From contig JFHB01000005.1 of assembly GCA_000729835.1 (NCBI GenBank), positions 310,001 to 374,000 on the forward strand: a DNA stretch of 64,000 nucleotides, read 5' to 3'. Positions 13,698-23,999 of this stretch are shown in pieces. Source of the stretch: Atkinsonella hypoxylon. Lineage: Eukaryota > Ascomycota > Sordariomycetes > Hypocreales > Clavicipitaceae. The translations under genes and the position numbers were made by a program. The notes beneath the pieces were generated by a model. It was not told where the DNA came from. It did no database searches and was given only the letters and a program-made list of their open reading frames with translations. Within the stretch, counting starts at the first letter, position 1. Each line of letters opens with the position of its first letter.

Positions 13698-14390
13698 TGT
13701 TAAAAATAAGCTACCCTGTATAGCCTATTTTTATGCCTACTAGTTGCTCTATCACGTGACCCTCATTAGGTCTTGTTACGTTGATTTTTAGTAGAGATAT
13801 CGTTGTTACTAGATGTAAACATCTAGATTTAACTAAGGCAAAGTTGCCTAACCTATAGTCAACTTTAACTGCGATTTTCTCCACAACTAGCAATAGTAGA
13901 AATTCAAAAAGTATACTATTCGAAAGCTAAGAATTAGGGCTATCTAATAGTATAATTGTTGGATAGAGTTGCTTATAAGGGTTGCTTGTTATTAGTGGAA
14001 TTTGTTAAATTGTGCACGTAGGCGTCTCGTTTGTATAGCTGTAAGTTGATTTTTTTGTTTTTATATAGTAAATCTTTTTGCGGAAATTATAAAGTAGCCT
14101 ACAAGCCCCTTCTAGCGACTACAGCCTGCTAATATAGTTAGAGGGTCTATAAAGAACTAGAAAGATTTAAGATTCTACCCTTACTTGTTTGTTATAGCGC
14201 TCTTAATATAAGATACCACTATTATTATAGTTATCTACTGCCTCTACATAATCTATACTATACACTACAGCTTAATTTAGGCCGCTGCTGCTTCCACTAC
14301 ATAATAATTGCTAGGAGCAATTATAGGTACTAAATATAAGAGACCACTACCCTCTTCTATCTAGTTCTGTAATCCCTATTATTTTCAATA
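13698..14390 (+). repeat. 5' LTR of Copia A (693 bp)
   Basis: Begins TGTTAAAAATAAG and ends TTATTTTCAATA, imperfect inverted termini consistent with TG...CA altered by one transition. Its outer start keeps CACGTGACCC, whereas the 3' LTR has TACGTAACCC. Its inner end is more mutated than the 3' LTR (TACATAATC here, TACGTGATC there). Confidence 0.93.
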
Positions 14391-14404
14391 GGTTATAAGC
14401 CCAG
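14391..14404 (+). other. Putative primer-binding site of Copia A
   Basis: GGTTATAAGCCCAG lies directly after the 5' LTR. Its complement reads CTGGGCTTATAACC, close to the anticodon stem-loop of an initiator tRNA-Met (loop with CAT), with one RIP-type change at the anticodon. Copia-group elements are known to prime with this tRNA half. The match is by eye. Confidence 0.55.
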
Positions 14405-15399
14405 AAGACCTATCTGCAAGCTGTTAGCCCGCTGAAATCTACTATTGTGTACTGTATTACCTACTAGAAGCTATATTAAGACCTGCGCTAGCAGCTATTG
14501 CTGCTATTAGTAGCTTGCTGGAAGCTATTAATACCTGCTGCATATACATCGCCAGCCACTATACTAGTGTTTTTATTCTGCCCACCCTGTGCCTCCCGCA
14601 CTCTATACACCCTGTGCATATACACTTTTGAAGCTATTCTTAATAGCTAGGTTCTATTGTTGTACAATATTAAAATATACACATTTATACACATTATATT
14701 TGCACTGCAAATTGTTTTATTAGGCACTGCCTAATCAATTATTTCCATTAAGAAATAAGCTTAGCGCTGCACTGCATCGCTTGTTGTTGTGCTGTTATCT
14801 TGTATATTGTGCACCCTGTGCACCTCTGTTAGTGGCTATACTACAATTTGTAGTGCATACCTAACAGCTCTTGTTGCTGTTAGATATTCCTGTGTTTTTA
14901 GTCGCAGAATTAATTTGTGTAGTAATCCTACTAGTTAGGATTTTAAAGTAGAAATTAGCTAGATATCCCTAAATTAGCTATGCTTAGGTCTCCACTAATT
15001 TGTTAGAACCTAATTAGAGAAGAATCTCCTGAATTTTTTAGCTAAAAATAGCTAGAACCTGTGTTTTATGCCCCTTACGACCGCTTATCAATCTAGTCTG
15101 CTATACAAATTGTATGTATATATAGATCGCAATACAACGCAGCCTTTAGAGCCCATTATACCTGTTACGAAAGAAATTGGAGAAAAATCTCAGTATAATT
15201 TCTGAAGATATAGGGCACTTCTAGGCCTATAATAGAGCAATCTATTAATATCTAGTAGAGGTTATTACTGTTATTTACTACTATTTCCACTGTAATTTAG
15301 CTATAATTAGCTATAAAAGAGCGTTAAATTAGCTACTTTTTGAACCCTTAAAATAGCACTAAAAGGAACAGGCAAAGGAAAGAGCACAAGCCCTAAACG

Positions 15400-17520
15400 G
15401 GGTAGTGGTTCTAGTACACCAGCTAATCTAGCTGCTGCTACTAGCTTTCCTAGTCCAGCTAGATCCCCCCCTTAGCTAGTAGATTCCTCTTCTAATGAAG
15501 AAGATTATACAGCTAAGAAGGCTCTAAAAGAAGCTAGATTAGCTTCTAAAAGAGTAGTGCAAGTCTATAATGTACAAGCTGACCTAAAAGCTCAAATGGA
15601 TAAGCAACAAGAGACCCTAAATAGATTTATTAGGCATAGTGAAGCAAAACAAAGCCAAAATGAAGGTAATATAGCTGATTTACTAAGTAAATTAGATACT
15701 ATAATTACATCTATGGGTAATCTCTTAATAGGGTCTCCCTCTAAGGTAGTAGATCCTATTACTTCTAAAAGAGCTTCTAAAGTCTCTTTTAAAGCCCCTA
15801 AACCTTCTAGTTCTAATAGTGCTACTTTTCTACCTGCTTTTAATAAAGGCACTATAAAAGAGCTAAATAAGAAGGTCCACTTAATTCCAGAGGCTGCTAA
15901 GCTAAAAGGCCCTGAAAATTTTGAACAGTGGAAGTAAGCTTTAACTATTCAATTTAGGGCACTAGGATTCCCTCAATTTATTGATAATCCTAGTATAGCT
16001 AGTACTTTAGTAGATTCAGAATAAGCTATTATCCTTATGATTATAAGAGATAGTTGCCAATCTAGACCTTAAGCTGCTATAAGCTGGCATAAGTCCTCTG
16101 TAGATGCCTATAACGTTCTAGTTAGGCAATATTCGCAGAGTGCTGAAATACAACGTGGTACGCTATTGTTAAAAATAAGCTACCCTGTATAGCCTATTTT
16201 TATGCCTACTAGTTGCTCTATCACGTGACCCTCATTAGGTCTTGTTACGTTGATTTTTGGTAGAGATATCGCTGTTACTAGATACGAAACATCTAGAATT
16301 AACTAAGGCAAAGTTGCCTAACCTATAGTTAACTTTAACTACGATTTTCTCTACAACTAGCAATGGTAGAAATTCAAGAAGTATACCATTTAAAAGCTAA
16401 GAATTAGGGCTATTTAATAGTATAATTGTTAGATAGAGTTGCTTATAAGGGTTGCTTATTATTAGTAGAATTTGTTAAATTGTGTACGTAGGCATCTCGT
16501 TTGTATAGCTGTAAGTCGATTTTTTTGTTTTTATATAGTAAATCTTTTTGCAGAAATTATAAAGTAGCCTACAAGCCCCTTCTAGCGACTACAGCCTGCC
16601 GATATAGTTAGAGGGTCTATAAGGGACTAGAAAGATTTAAGATCCTACTCTCACTTGTTCGTTATAGCGCTCTTAATATAAGATACCACTATTATTATAG
16701 TTATCTACTGCCTCTACGTGATCTATACTATACACTACAGCTTGATTTAGGCCGCTGCTGCTTCCACTACGTGATAATTGCTAGGAGCAATTACAGGTGC
16801 TAAATATAAGAGACCACTACCCTCTTCTATCTAGTCCTGTAATCCCTATTATTTTCAATAGCTATATACTAGTTATCACAACTTATCGTTTTCGAACTAT
16901 AAGGGATCTTTAGAGGCCTTTAATGCTGAATTTAATAATTTACTAGCTAGATTACAGCTCTATAGTGTAGCTATTAATCCTATCGACTAGGTAAATTATT
17001 ATATTAATGCTTTAAAGAAGACCTTCCCTAGCTGGGCTGAAAGGCAGCAATATTCTATTAGAGCTGCTAGAGCACAAGGTCTATCTGTAAAAATGCTGAA
17101 TTTACAGTTCCTTATAGCTGATTTATTAGAAGAACAAAGAGATAAAAGCTCCTCTATATCTAAAGCTCTTAGTTATAAGGCTTCTAATGGTTCTAATAAT
17201 GATAAGGCTAATCAAGGAAAGAATCCTCCCAATTAGAAGAAGAATTCTAACGATTCTAATTCTAATGATTCTAATGCCTCTAAAGATACAGACAAAGCCT
17301 CTAAGAATAAGAAGAAGTGGAAGGGCCGAAGAAGAAGTAACAAAAACTCTGGGAATAAGGATGGAGAAGCTGCTTTTGCTATAGGTTGTTATAACCTATC
17401 TACTAGCAACCAGGATACTATAGATTCCGATAGTGAATCTAGCAGTTCTAGTAGTGATGATTCTTACGATTTAGATACAGAATCCACTACTAGTGATATT
17501 AGTACTACTAGTAATAATAC
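15400..17520 (+). pseudogene. Copia A gag (split by solo LTR)
   Basis: A gag-like frame with a 126-residue open piece at 15557-15937. It starts in a coiled-coil-like stretch (Q-x-D-L-K-A-Q-M-D-K-Q-Q-E-T) and reaches L-K-G-P-E-N-F-E-Q-W-K, the start of the UBN2/retrotrans_gag-type fold of Copia gags. It then hits TAA where CAA (Gln) is expected. The frame resumes through W-H-K-S-S-V-D-A-Y, is broken at 16166 by the solo LTR, and continues at 16866 (S-Y-H-N-L-S-F-S-N-Y). Downstream is a Ser/Asn/Lys-rich basic tail (about 17160-17360). No CCHC knuckle was seen. Confidence 0.8.
16162..16865 (+). mobile_element. Solo LTR of Copia A inside Copia A gag, with TSD GCTAT
   Basis: A single 694-bp LTR (16167-16860) of the same family and orientation as the host element. 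GCTAT lies at both 16162-16166 and 16861-16865. The uninterrupted site is visible in the inverted gag copy near 31835-31850, which reads straight across the junction. The lone LTR plus a perfect duplication indicates a later insertion of a full element reduced by LTR-LTR recombination. Confidence 0.95.
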
Positions 17521-20500
17521 CCCTTCTTTTAATTACTCTAACGGAATAATTAAAAACTCCCTACTATACAATACAGGTTCTACCTGTTATATAGTTAACA
17601 ATAAGGCATTTTTTAGGACTTTTAAGCCTATAAAAAAGGGTAAAACCGCGCCTATTGCTACTGGAGGAGGTCCTATTTATCCTAAAGGACAGGGAACTGC
17701 TGTATTCTAGGTACTAGTTAGTATAAATCCAGCTAAATATAGGCCTTTAGCTCTAAAGAATGCTCTATATTGCCTAGGTTTAGATACTAACCTAATTAGT
17801 AGTCTAAAGCACTATTTAACAGGGGGCACTCTCCTTAGAAATCAGCTATTTCTAGCTAATAGAAGCTGCTGTAGGCTTCTAAATCCCAAAAAGCATAGTT
17901 TCTTCTTATAGCTTAAGGGGCAAGAGACCCCTAAAGTGTGTAAAAACCACGTAAATCTCTCTTATATAGGATTTACTAGCAATAGTTATAATAGCAGTTA
18001 TAATGCTAGTTATCCTATAGAGGTTTAAATCCCTCAACAGCCTAGTTTTAATCCTAAGGAATATAGCCGAATTGAGGAATTATCTGATTTTAAAGAAGAA
18101 GAAGATAATACTAATAACGATGCTATAGAGCCATTAGCCCTAGTTCCTAAACGGGCTCCTAGTTAGATTCCTTCTAATAACAGGGATTTAGAAGGTCTAA
18201 ATCCTAAGTTGCTGGATATTGGAGGAAATAGCCGTCTAGATCCCTTAAACGAGGCCTGTAGTTCTTAAGAGATCTAGCAAGATAGGGAGCAACAGGAAGC
18301 TAGCTCTAATAATAATTCTAGTAGTATAAATCCTACTGCTTCTTCTTCCTATAAGAAGCTACTAGAATTAGCTGCTACTTAGTACGTTAGATTAAGGTAT
18401 ATAGGACTCCCTTTACTAAAGAAGACTGCTTCTATTACTAAAGGTATTCCTAATTTTACAAAAATTAAGGAAAAGGATTTTAACTGCCTAGCTTGCAACC
18501 AAGCTAAAGCTGTTAAAAGACCTAGCAAGCATACTATTCCTAATCCCCCTAGATGTTTAGATATTATAGAGGGAGATACCGTTAAGATAGAGCCTATACT
18601 GCACAATAAGAGGCCTCTAGTTCTTTTTCTAATTAATAGAAAATTACAGTATAAGTAGTCTTTTAATCTAGCTAATAAAGAGGGTTCTACTCTCTATAGC
18701 TGCATTAAAGGCTTCTTTAAGGAATTAAAAAACCAATATAACTGCTACCCTAAACACCTTTATTTTAATAGTAGTACAGAAATTAATACTAGGTTGCAAG
18801 CTTAGCTATCTTCTAAGGGTATTTGCTTTAGCACCTCTTGTCCCTATATTTATAAACAGAATAGGCTAATAGAGAGAGCTATAAGGGTACTTCTAGACCG
18901 TTTACGTGCTACCCTACAGTAGTTATAATTACCTCTATATCTATAGTCTTACATCCTTTCTGCTATAGTGGATTTTGTTAATACTACTGCGAATAGTACT
19001 AAACCACTAAGTCCTAAACAGCTATATCTAGCTAATTTAGAGCCTTCTAAGACCTATAAGCCTAATTTTACTAAAATAAGGGCTATAGGCTCCTATTGCG
19101 AAGTTCTAATTCCTTTAGAACAACAATCTAGGTTGCAGAAGCTAGCTAAAAGAACTATTCCTAGTAGACTTTTAGCTACACTAGGTTCTAATGTATATTT
19201 AATATACATCCCCTCTAAACGAGCTGTTATAAAGACTAGCTTCGTTAAAATTATAGAAGGAATAGGTTCTATTTCATAGAGCATCCCTAAGGTTCCTATT
19301 AGTTCTATAGTGGATAATCCTTTAGAGGGAGAAATTAATAACCAGCAGCAATTAGTGGATAATTATACTCCTAAGTATCCTTATTCTAGTTATCTAGATG
19401 TGCTAAATTATCCACTAGAACCTATAGATCAAGCTCTTCTACTAAGCAACCCTATAGAAGCTATAGAGGCCCCTAAAGCCCCTATACCTATAGAAACACC
19501 TATAGAAGCTACTATAGAAGCTGAAGCTAATGCTGATGCTATAGATTTAGATAGAGATATATTTTCCTTAATCAAGGATCTATGCTTTAAGGCAAGGACT
19601 AAAGCAGCTATTACTTCTAATAGTAAGGATGAACTTCCTAATACGTAGAAGCAAGCCCTAAAAAGCTCTGCTAAGCAGCATTAGATAGAAGCTACCTATA
19701 GCGAATTTAAGCAGCTATTAGCTGCTAGAACCTTTAAATTTATAGGGAAAGACTAAGTACCTAAGGGCCGAAGAGTTCTAAAGAATAGGCTTGTTTATAG
19801 GCTTAAAAAGAATAAAGAAAATAATCCTATTAAATATAAGGCCCGCCTTACTGCTAAGGGATTTATACAAATAGAAGGTTAAGACTATCTAGAGACCTTT
19901 ACTGCAACTAGTATTCCTCCTAGCTGGCGTATATTATTAGCTCTTGCAGCTTTTAATAACTAGGAAGTTAAGTAAATCGACTTTATAGAAGCGTTTTTAA
20001 ATAGCAAGCTAAAGGAAGCTATTTATATAGAAATCCTAGATAGATTCGTTGAATTTGCAGAAGCAACGCTATTAGTAGCTAAGCTACTAAAAAGCTGTAA
20101 TTATAAGCCCTCTAAAGAGCAAGTAATTAAGCTAGAAAAATCCCTCTATAGTTTAAAGCAAAGTCCTAGAGAATAGCAGCAAATTCTAACAGAATTACTT
20201 TAAAAGTATAGATTTAAATCTCTTATATTAGACCTAGCAGTCTTTTATAACCCAGCTACATCTACATATATTGCTACTTATGTAGATAACTGTCTTCTAA
20301 TTAGGCCTAATTTACAATATATTAATAAGCTTAAAAAGCTACTAAATTAAGCTTATCTAATAGAAGATAGAGGACCAGCAGAATTCTTCCTAGGCGTTTA
20401 AATCACCCGTAATAGGTCTAAAAGGTCTATTAAAATCTATTAATCTTAATACATCCTTAAAGCCCTAGAAAGATTTAATATGCTAGATGCTAAGCCGGCT

Positions 20501-21300
20501 TCTATCCCTATACAGCTAGGAATCCTAAAGCAACTAGTTACAAAACCTCTCTTAAAATCCAATTATAAGCTTTATTAGAGCATAATAGGCACTATAATGT
20601 ACCTTATGTTACTAACTAGGGCTGATATTGCTTTTTCCGTTTAGTGGCTATTAACTTTTCTAGCTAAGCTCTATATAGAGCACCTAAACGCCTCTAAGCA
20701 CCTCCTAAGGTACTTAAGTGGTACTAGAAGCTTTGCTATTATTTATAAGCGTTCTAGTCTACACCCTATAGGGTCTTCTTCTAAAGCTTCTAATAGTTCT
20801 ATTAGTTGTAAAGAAGTACTTAAGACCCTCCTTAGTTATTGCAATAGCGATTTTGCTAGTGATAAAGTCTCTTCTAAATTAACCTATGCTTATCTATATA
20901 AGCTAGCTAGTGGACCTATTAGCTAGAAATTAAAGAAAGCTAGTACTATTGCTCTTTCTACATTAGAAGCAGAATCTAATGTATTATCTAAAGCTATTAG
21001 GGAATTAGAGTAGCTCTACAGCCTTTTTAAGGAGATAAAGCTACCTTTAACCCCTTCTATTCCTATTAGGTGTAATAATTAAGGCGCTATAGTTACTGCT
21101 TACAACCTAACGTTATATAGTAGAACTAAGCACACCCTTTTGAAGTTTAACTACATTAGGGAAAAGATTTGTAAAGGTATAGCTAAGGTTAGTTATATTA
21201 ATATAAATTAGATGCTAGCAGATAGCCTAACTAAGCCTCTTGCTATTTAAAAGCATCAACAATTTATTAAGTTACTAGAGCTTTCTAGCTAGCTTATAAA
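17521..21300 (+). pseudogene. Copia A pol (protease, integrase, RT, RNase H), lightly RIP-mutated
   Basis: Pol is readable almost end to end in one frame. The protease motif near 17570 reads N-T-G-S, where D-T-G-S is expected. The integrase zinc finger near 18380-18500 keeps N-C-L-A-C-N-Q-A-K, but the two His are Tyr. Open pieces remain at 18968-19279 and 19310-19648 (integrase C-terminus and linker). RT begins near 19690 (T-F-K-F-I-G-K-D) and includes K-A-R-L-T-A-K-G-F near 19845, L-Y-S-L-K-Q-S-P-R near 20150 and Y-V-D-N near 20280 (for Y-V-D-D). RNase H ends near 21290 with D-S-L-T-K-P. Stops are TAA/TAG at Gln or Trp positions, so the gene is inactive. Confidence 0.9.
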
Positions 21301-21545
21301 AGCAACAAAAACACTCAAAAAATCAAAAAGCAATAAAAAATAGTTAAAAATCGATAACAACAAAAACAATTAACAACAACTAGTTATATTCAACTATAAC
21401 TACCCTAGAATTGCTGGAATTAGTTATATTATTAGTTATGTTATTTAGTCCTATTATTAGTACTGTATTTCGTTAGTTAATTCTAACTTAGATATCCTTT
21501 AAAGGAGCTAAGTTGCTTATAGAACTAGTTACTTCTTACATTTCT

Positions 21546-21553
21546 AGAGGGAG
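21546..21553 (+). other. Polypurine tract of Copia A
   Basis: AGAGGGAG lies directly before the 3' LTR start at 21554, the expected site for plus-strand priming. Confidence 0.65.
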
Positions 21554-22246
21554 TATTAAAAATAAGCTACCCTATATAGCCTATTTTTATGCCTACTAGT
21601 TGCTCTATTACGTAACCCTTATTAGGTCTTGTTACGTTGATTTTTAGTAGAGATATTGTTGTTACTAGATGTAAACATCTAGATTTAACTAAGGCAAAGT
21701 TGCCTAACCTATAGTTAACTTTAACTGCGATTTTCTCTACAACTAGCAATAGTAGAAATTCAAGAAGTATACTATTTAAAAGCTAAGAATTAGGGCTATC
21801 TAATAGTATAATTGTTAAATAGAGTTGCTTATAAGGGTTACTTATTATTAGTAGAATTTATTAAATTATGCACGTAGGCGTCTCGTTTGTATAGCCGTAA
21901 GTTGATTTTTTTGTTTTTATATAGTAAATCTTTTTGCAGAAATTATAAAGTAGCCTACAAGCCCCTTCTAGCAACTATAGCCCACTAATATAGTTAGAGG
22001 GTCTATAAGGGACTAGAAAGATTTAAGATCCTACCCTTACTTGTTCGTTACAGCGCTCTTAATATAAGATACTACTATTATTATAGTTATCTACTGCCTC
22101 TACGTGATCTATACTATACACTACAGCTTGATTTAGGCCGCTGCTGCTTCCACTACGTGATAATTGCTAGGAGCAATTACAGGTACTAAATATAAGAGAC
22201 TACTACCCTCTTCTATCTAGTCCTGTAATCCCTATTATTTTCAATA
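21554..22246 (+). repeat. 3' LTR of Copia A (693 bp)
   Basis: Starts TATTAAAAATAAG, so the canonical TG has become TA, and ends TTATTTTCAATA. Its outer, right-hand half is less mutated than the same half of the 5' LTR. Confidence 0.93.
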
Positions 22247-22251
22247 ATACT

Positions 22252-23400
22252 ATTACTATTTAAACCTAAAGAAGAATATATTGCTTCTAATATATATATT
22301 AATTATAACAATAGTTTTAACACTAAGAGTAAAGGTTTTAAGTTTAAGGAGTAAGAATATAACTATAAAGGTAATATAGTAGCTATAGAGCTAAATAATA
22401 TTAAAACTTATCTTATATTACTTAATTTCTACTGTTTATATAGCACTTTTAGTAGGCCTAGAAGTGCTAAAGGCACCTTAAAAGTTAATAAGTTTATCTT
22501 TAGCACTATTTCTATAGAAATTAAAGATAATATTAATATTATTAATATAGAGCCTATTATAGAAAACTATAGTTAGTATTACTACACTAATAGAGCTAAA
22601 GAAAAGGTATAGAATATAGAAAATACTATTTACACTTATACCTATAAATTTACCCTTAAAGGCAGTATAATAGATAAAACTAGCATTAAGGTCTCTAAAG
22701 ATAATATATATTACTTACTCTAGTAGAATATAGTAATATATATCTTTAGAATTTATAATAACTGTAAAGTAAAGCGCTAAAACTAGCAATATAAAGGTAA
22801 GGATGCTAAGGCATCTATAGGTAACGCTAAAGTAGCTAAAAGAGGCAAGATATAGGTAAAAGCAGCAGCTACTATATACTACAGTAGCAATATAGTAAAA
22901 AGAGGTAAAGAAACTATTACTATAAATTTATCTACTAGTTTACTATTATAAGTAGTATTACTTACTATTTACTTCTTTAATAAATTTAGCAGAATTAACA
23001 GCACTATTATAGGTACTTTAGCTAGTATTAGCTATATAAACTTACTCTTTATTCTATTAGCTAAGGTGTAATCCTAAAGCTAGTGTAATAGTTTTCTTTA
23101 GAAGAAGTATAAATTTAATGCTAAAGAAATAATTAAAGCCTACCTTAAGAATACTTCTATAGGTAGTAACGCTATATAGAAGCAACTTAACCTCTATATT
23201 GCTAAAATTAATAAGTTAAATAAAAAGATTAACTAGGTTAAAATAAAGGCTAAAGGAGGTCTATTTAATAAGTAGTTTAAGAAATTGTAAACTGCTATCT
23301 ACAGTATATATAACTAACTAGATAGCATAAGTTAATTTAATAAAGGTATTAATAATATTATTATTATTATTAAATTACGCTAGAAAGCTAGAACCCCTGC
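22252..23400 (+). other. Degraded plus-strand coding-like region, right of Copia A
   Basis: It continues the frame interrupted at 13692. The plus strand reads long stretches with few stops, including Y-S-T-F-S-R-P-R-S-A-K-G near 22440 and charged repeats N-I-I-N-I-E-P-I-I-E near 22540-22570. No known domain was recognised. It may be the body of an accessory ORF 3' of the Gypsy integrase, or the gag of another element. The sequence around 23390-23570 is richer in C and G than its surroundings. Confidence 0.4.
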
Positions 23401-23606
23401 TAAGTCACTAATCCACTGTAGAAAAACCCTATAGCAGAGAGGAAAACCCTAGTGCTTCTATAATAAATGCTGCTGTAGGGCCTAAGTAGCCCTAGCAAGG
23501 TCCCTATTATAAACAGTAGGTACTCTACTGCGCTAGGCTAACAGCTATAGCAGCGTTGCTAGATATATATATATACACCTATATATATATTTAGGTAGTA
23601 GAGAAA

Positions 23607-23630
23607 AGAGAGAGAGAGAGAGAGAGAGAG
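23607..23630. repeat. (GA)n microsatellite
   Basis: An uninterrupted GA run of about 12 units, preceded by a short TA-rich tract. It is in the area where the 3' end of the minus-strand LINE should lie. Confidence 0.9.
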
Positions 23631-23999
23631 AAAGTAAAGGGCCTTTAGCTTTACTGCACTAGTAGCGCTCTAGCGCTGCCTAGTAGCTCTTACTGTTGCC
23701 TTACTTACTATTAGCTGCTATATAGTTATATATATTATTAACTAGTTAGGTTAAGCAGAAGTAAGAACGCTTAAGCTAGTTATAACTTAGTGCTAGTAAG
23801 CTTAATTTACTTATACCTCTAGAACTACTGTATTAAGCAGAAGGTAAGTTATAGCTTCTCTATAAGTAAGTTAAAGTGTATATACTATAAGCCCTTAAGG
23901 TTATAGTTTAGTGCTGCACTAGTCCCTACCTATCTATAGAGTATAGGCTAGATTTAACCTTACTTACTAAAGTAAGCTAGCTATAACTATAAGTAAAAA

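Larger units (their letters stand above)
13693..22251 (+). mobile_element. Full-length Ty1/Copia element, family A, with TSD ATACT and an internal solo LTR
   Basis: Two direct 693-bp LTRs (13698-14390 and 21554-22246) enclose a gag-pol region. ATACT is found at 13693-13697 and 22247-22251. The 8549-bp span includes a 694-bp solo LTR of the same family plus its 5-bp duplication, so the original element was about 7.85 kb. Just inside the 5' LTR is GGTTATAAGCCCAG. It resembles the complement of the initiator tRNA-Met anticodon arm, the half-tRNA primer site used by Copia elements. A purine tract AGAGGGAG abuts the 3' LTR. It is the least decayed large element in the block. Confidence 0.95.

Noticed and set aside
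13711..13893. A 60-codon minus-strand frame present in both Copia A LTRs (also 21567-21749)
   Set aside because: It repeats because the LTRs are copies; no domain or start context, and the third and fourth LTR copies break it. A chance frame in a non-coding repeat.
15592..15852. Minus-strand frame opposite Copia A gag (and 32142-32339)
   Set aside because: Shadow of the gag coding strand; the plus strand gives the coherent Copia gag.
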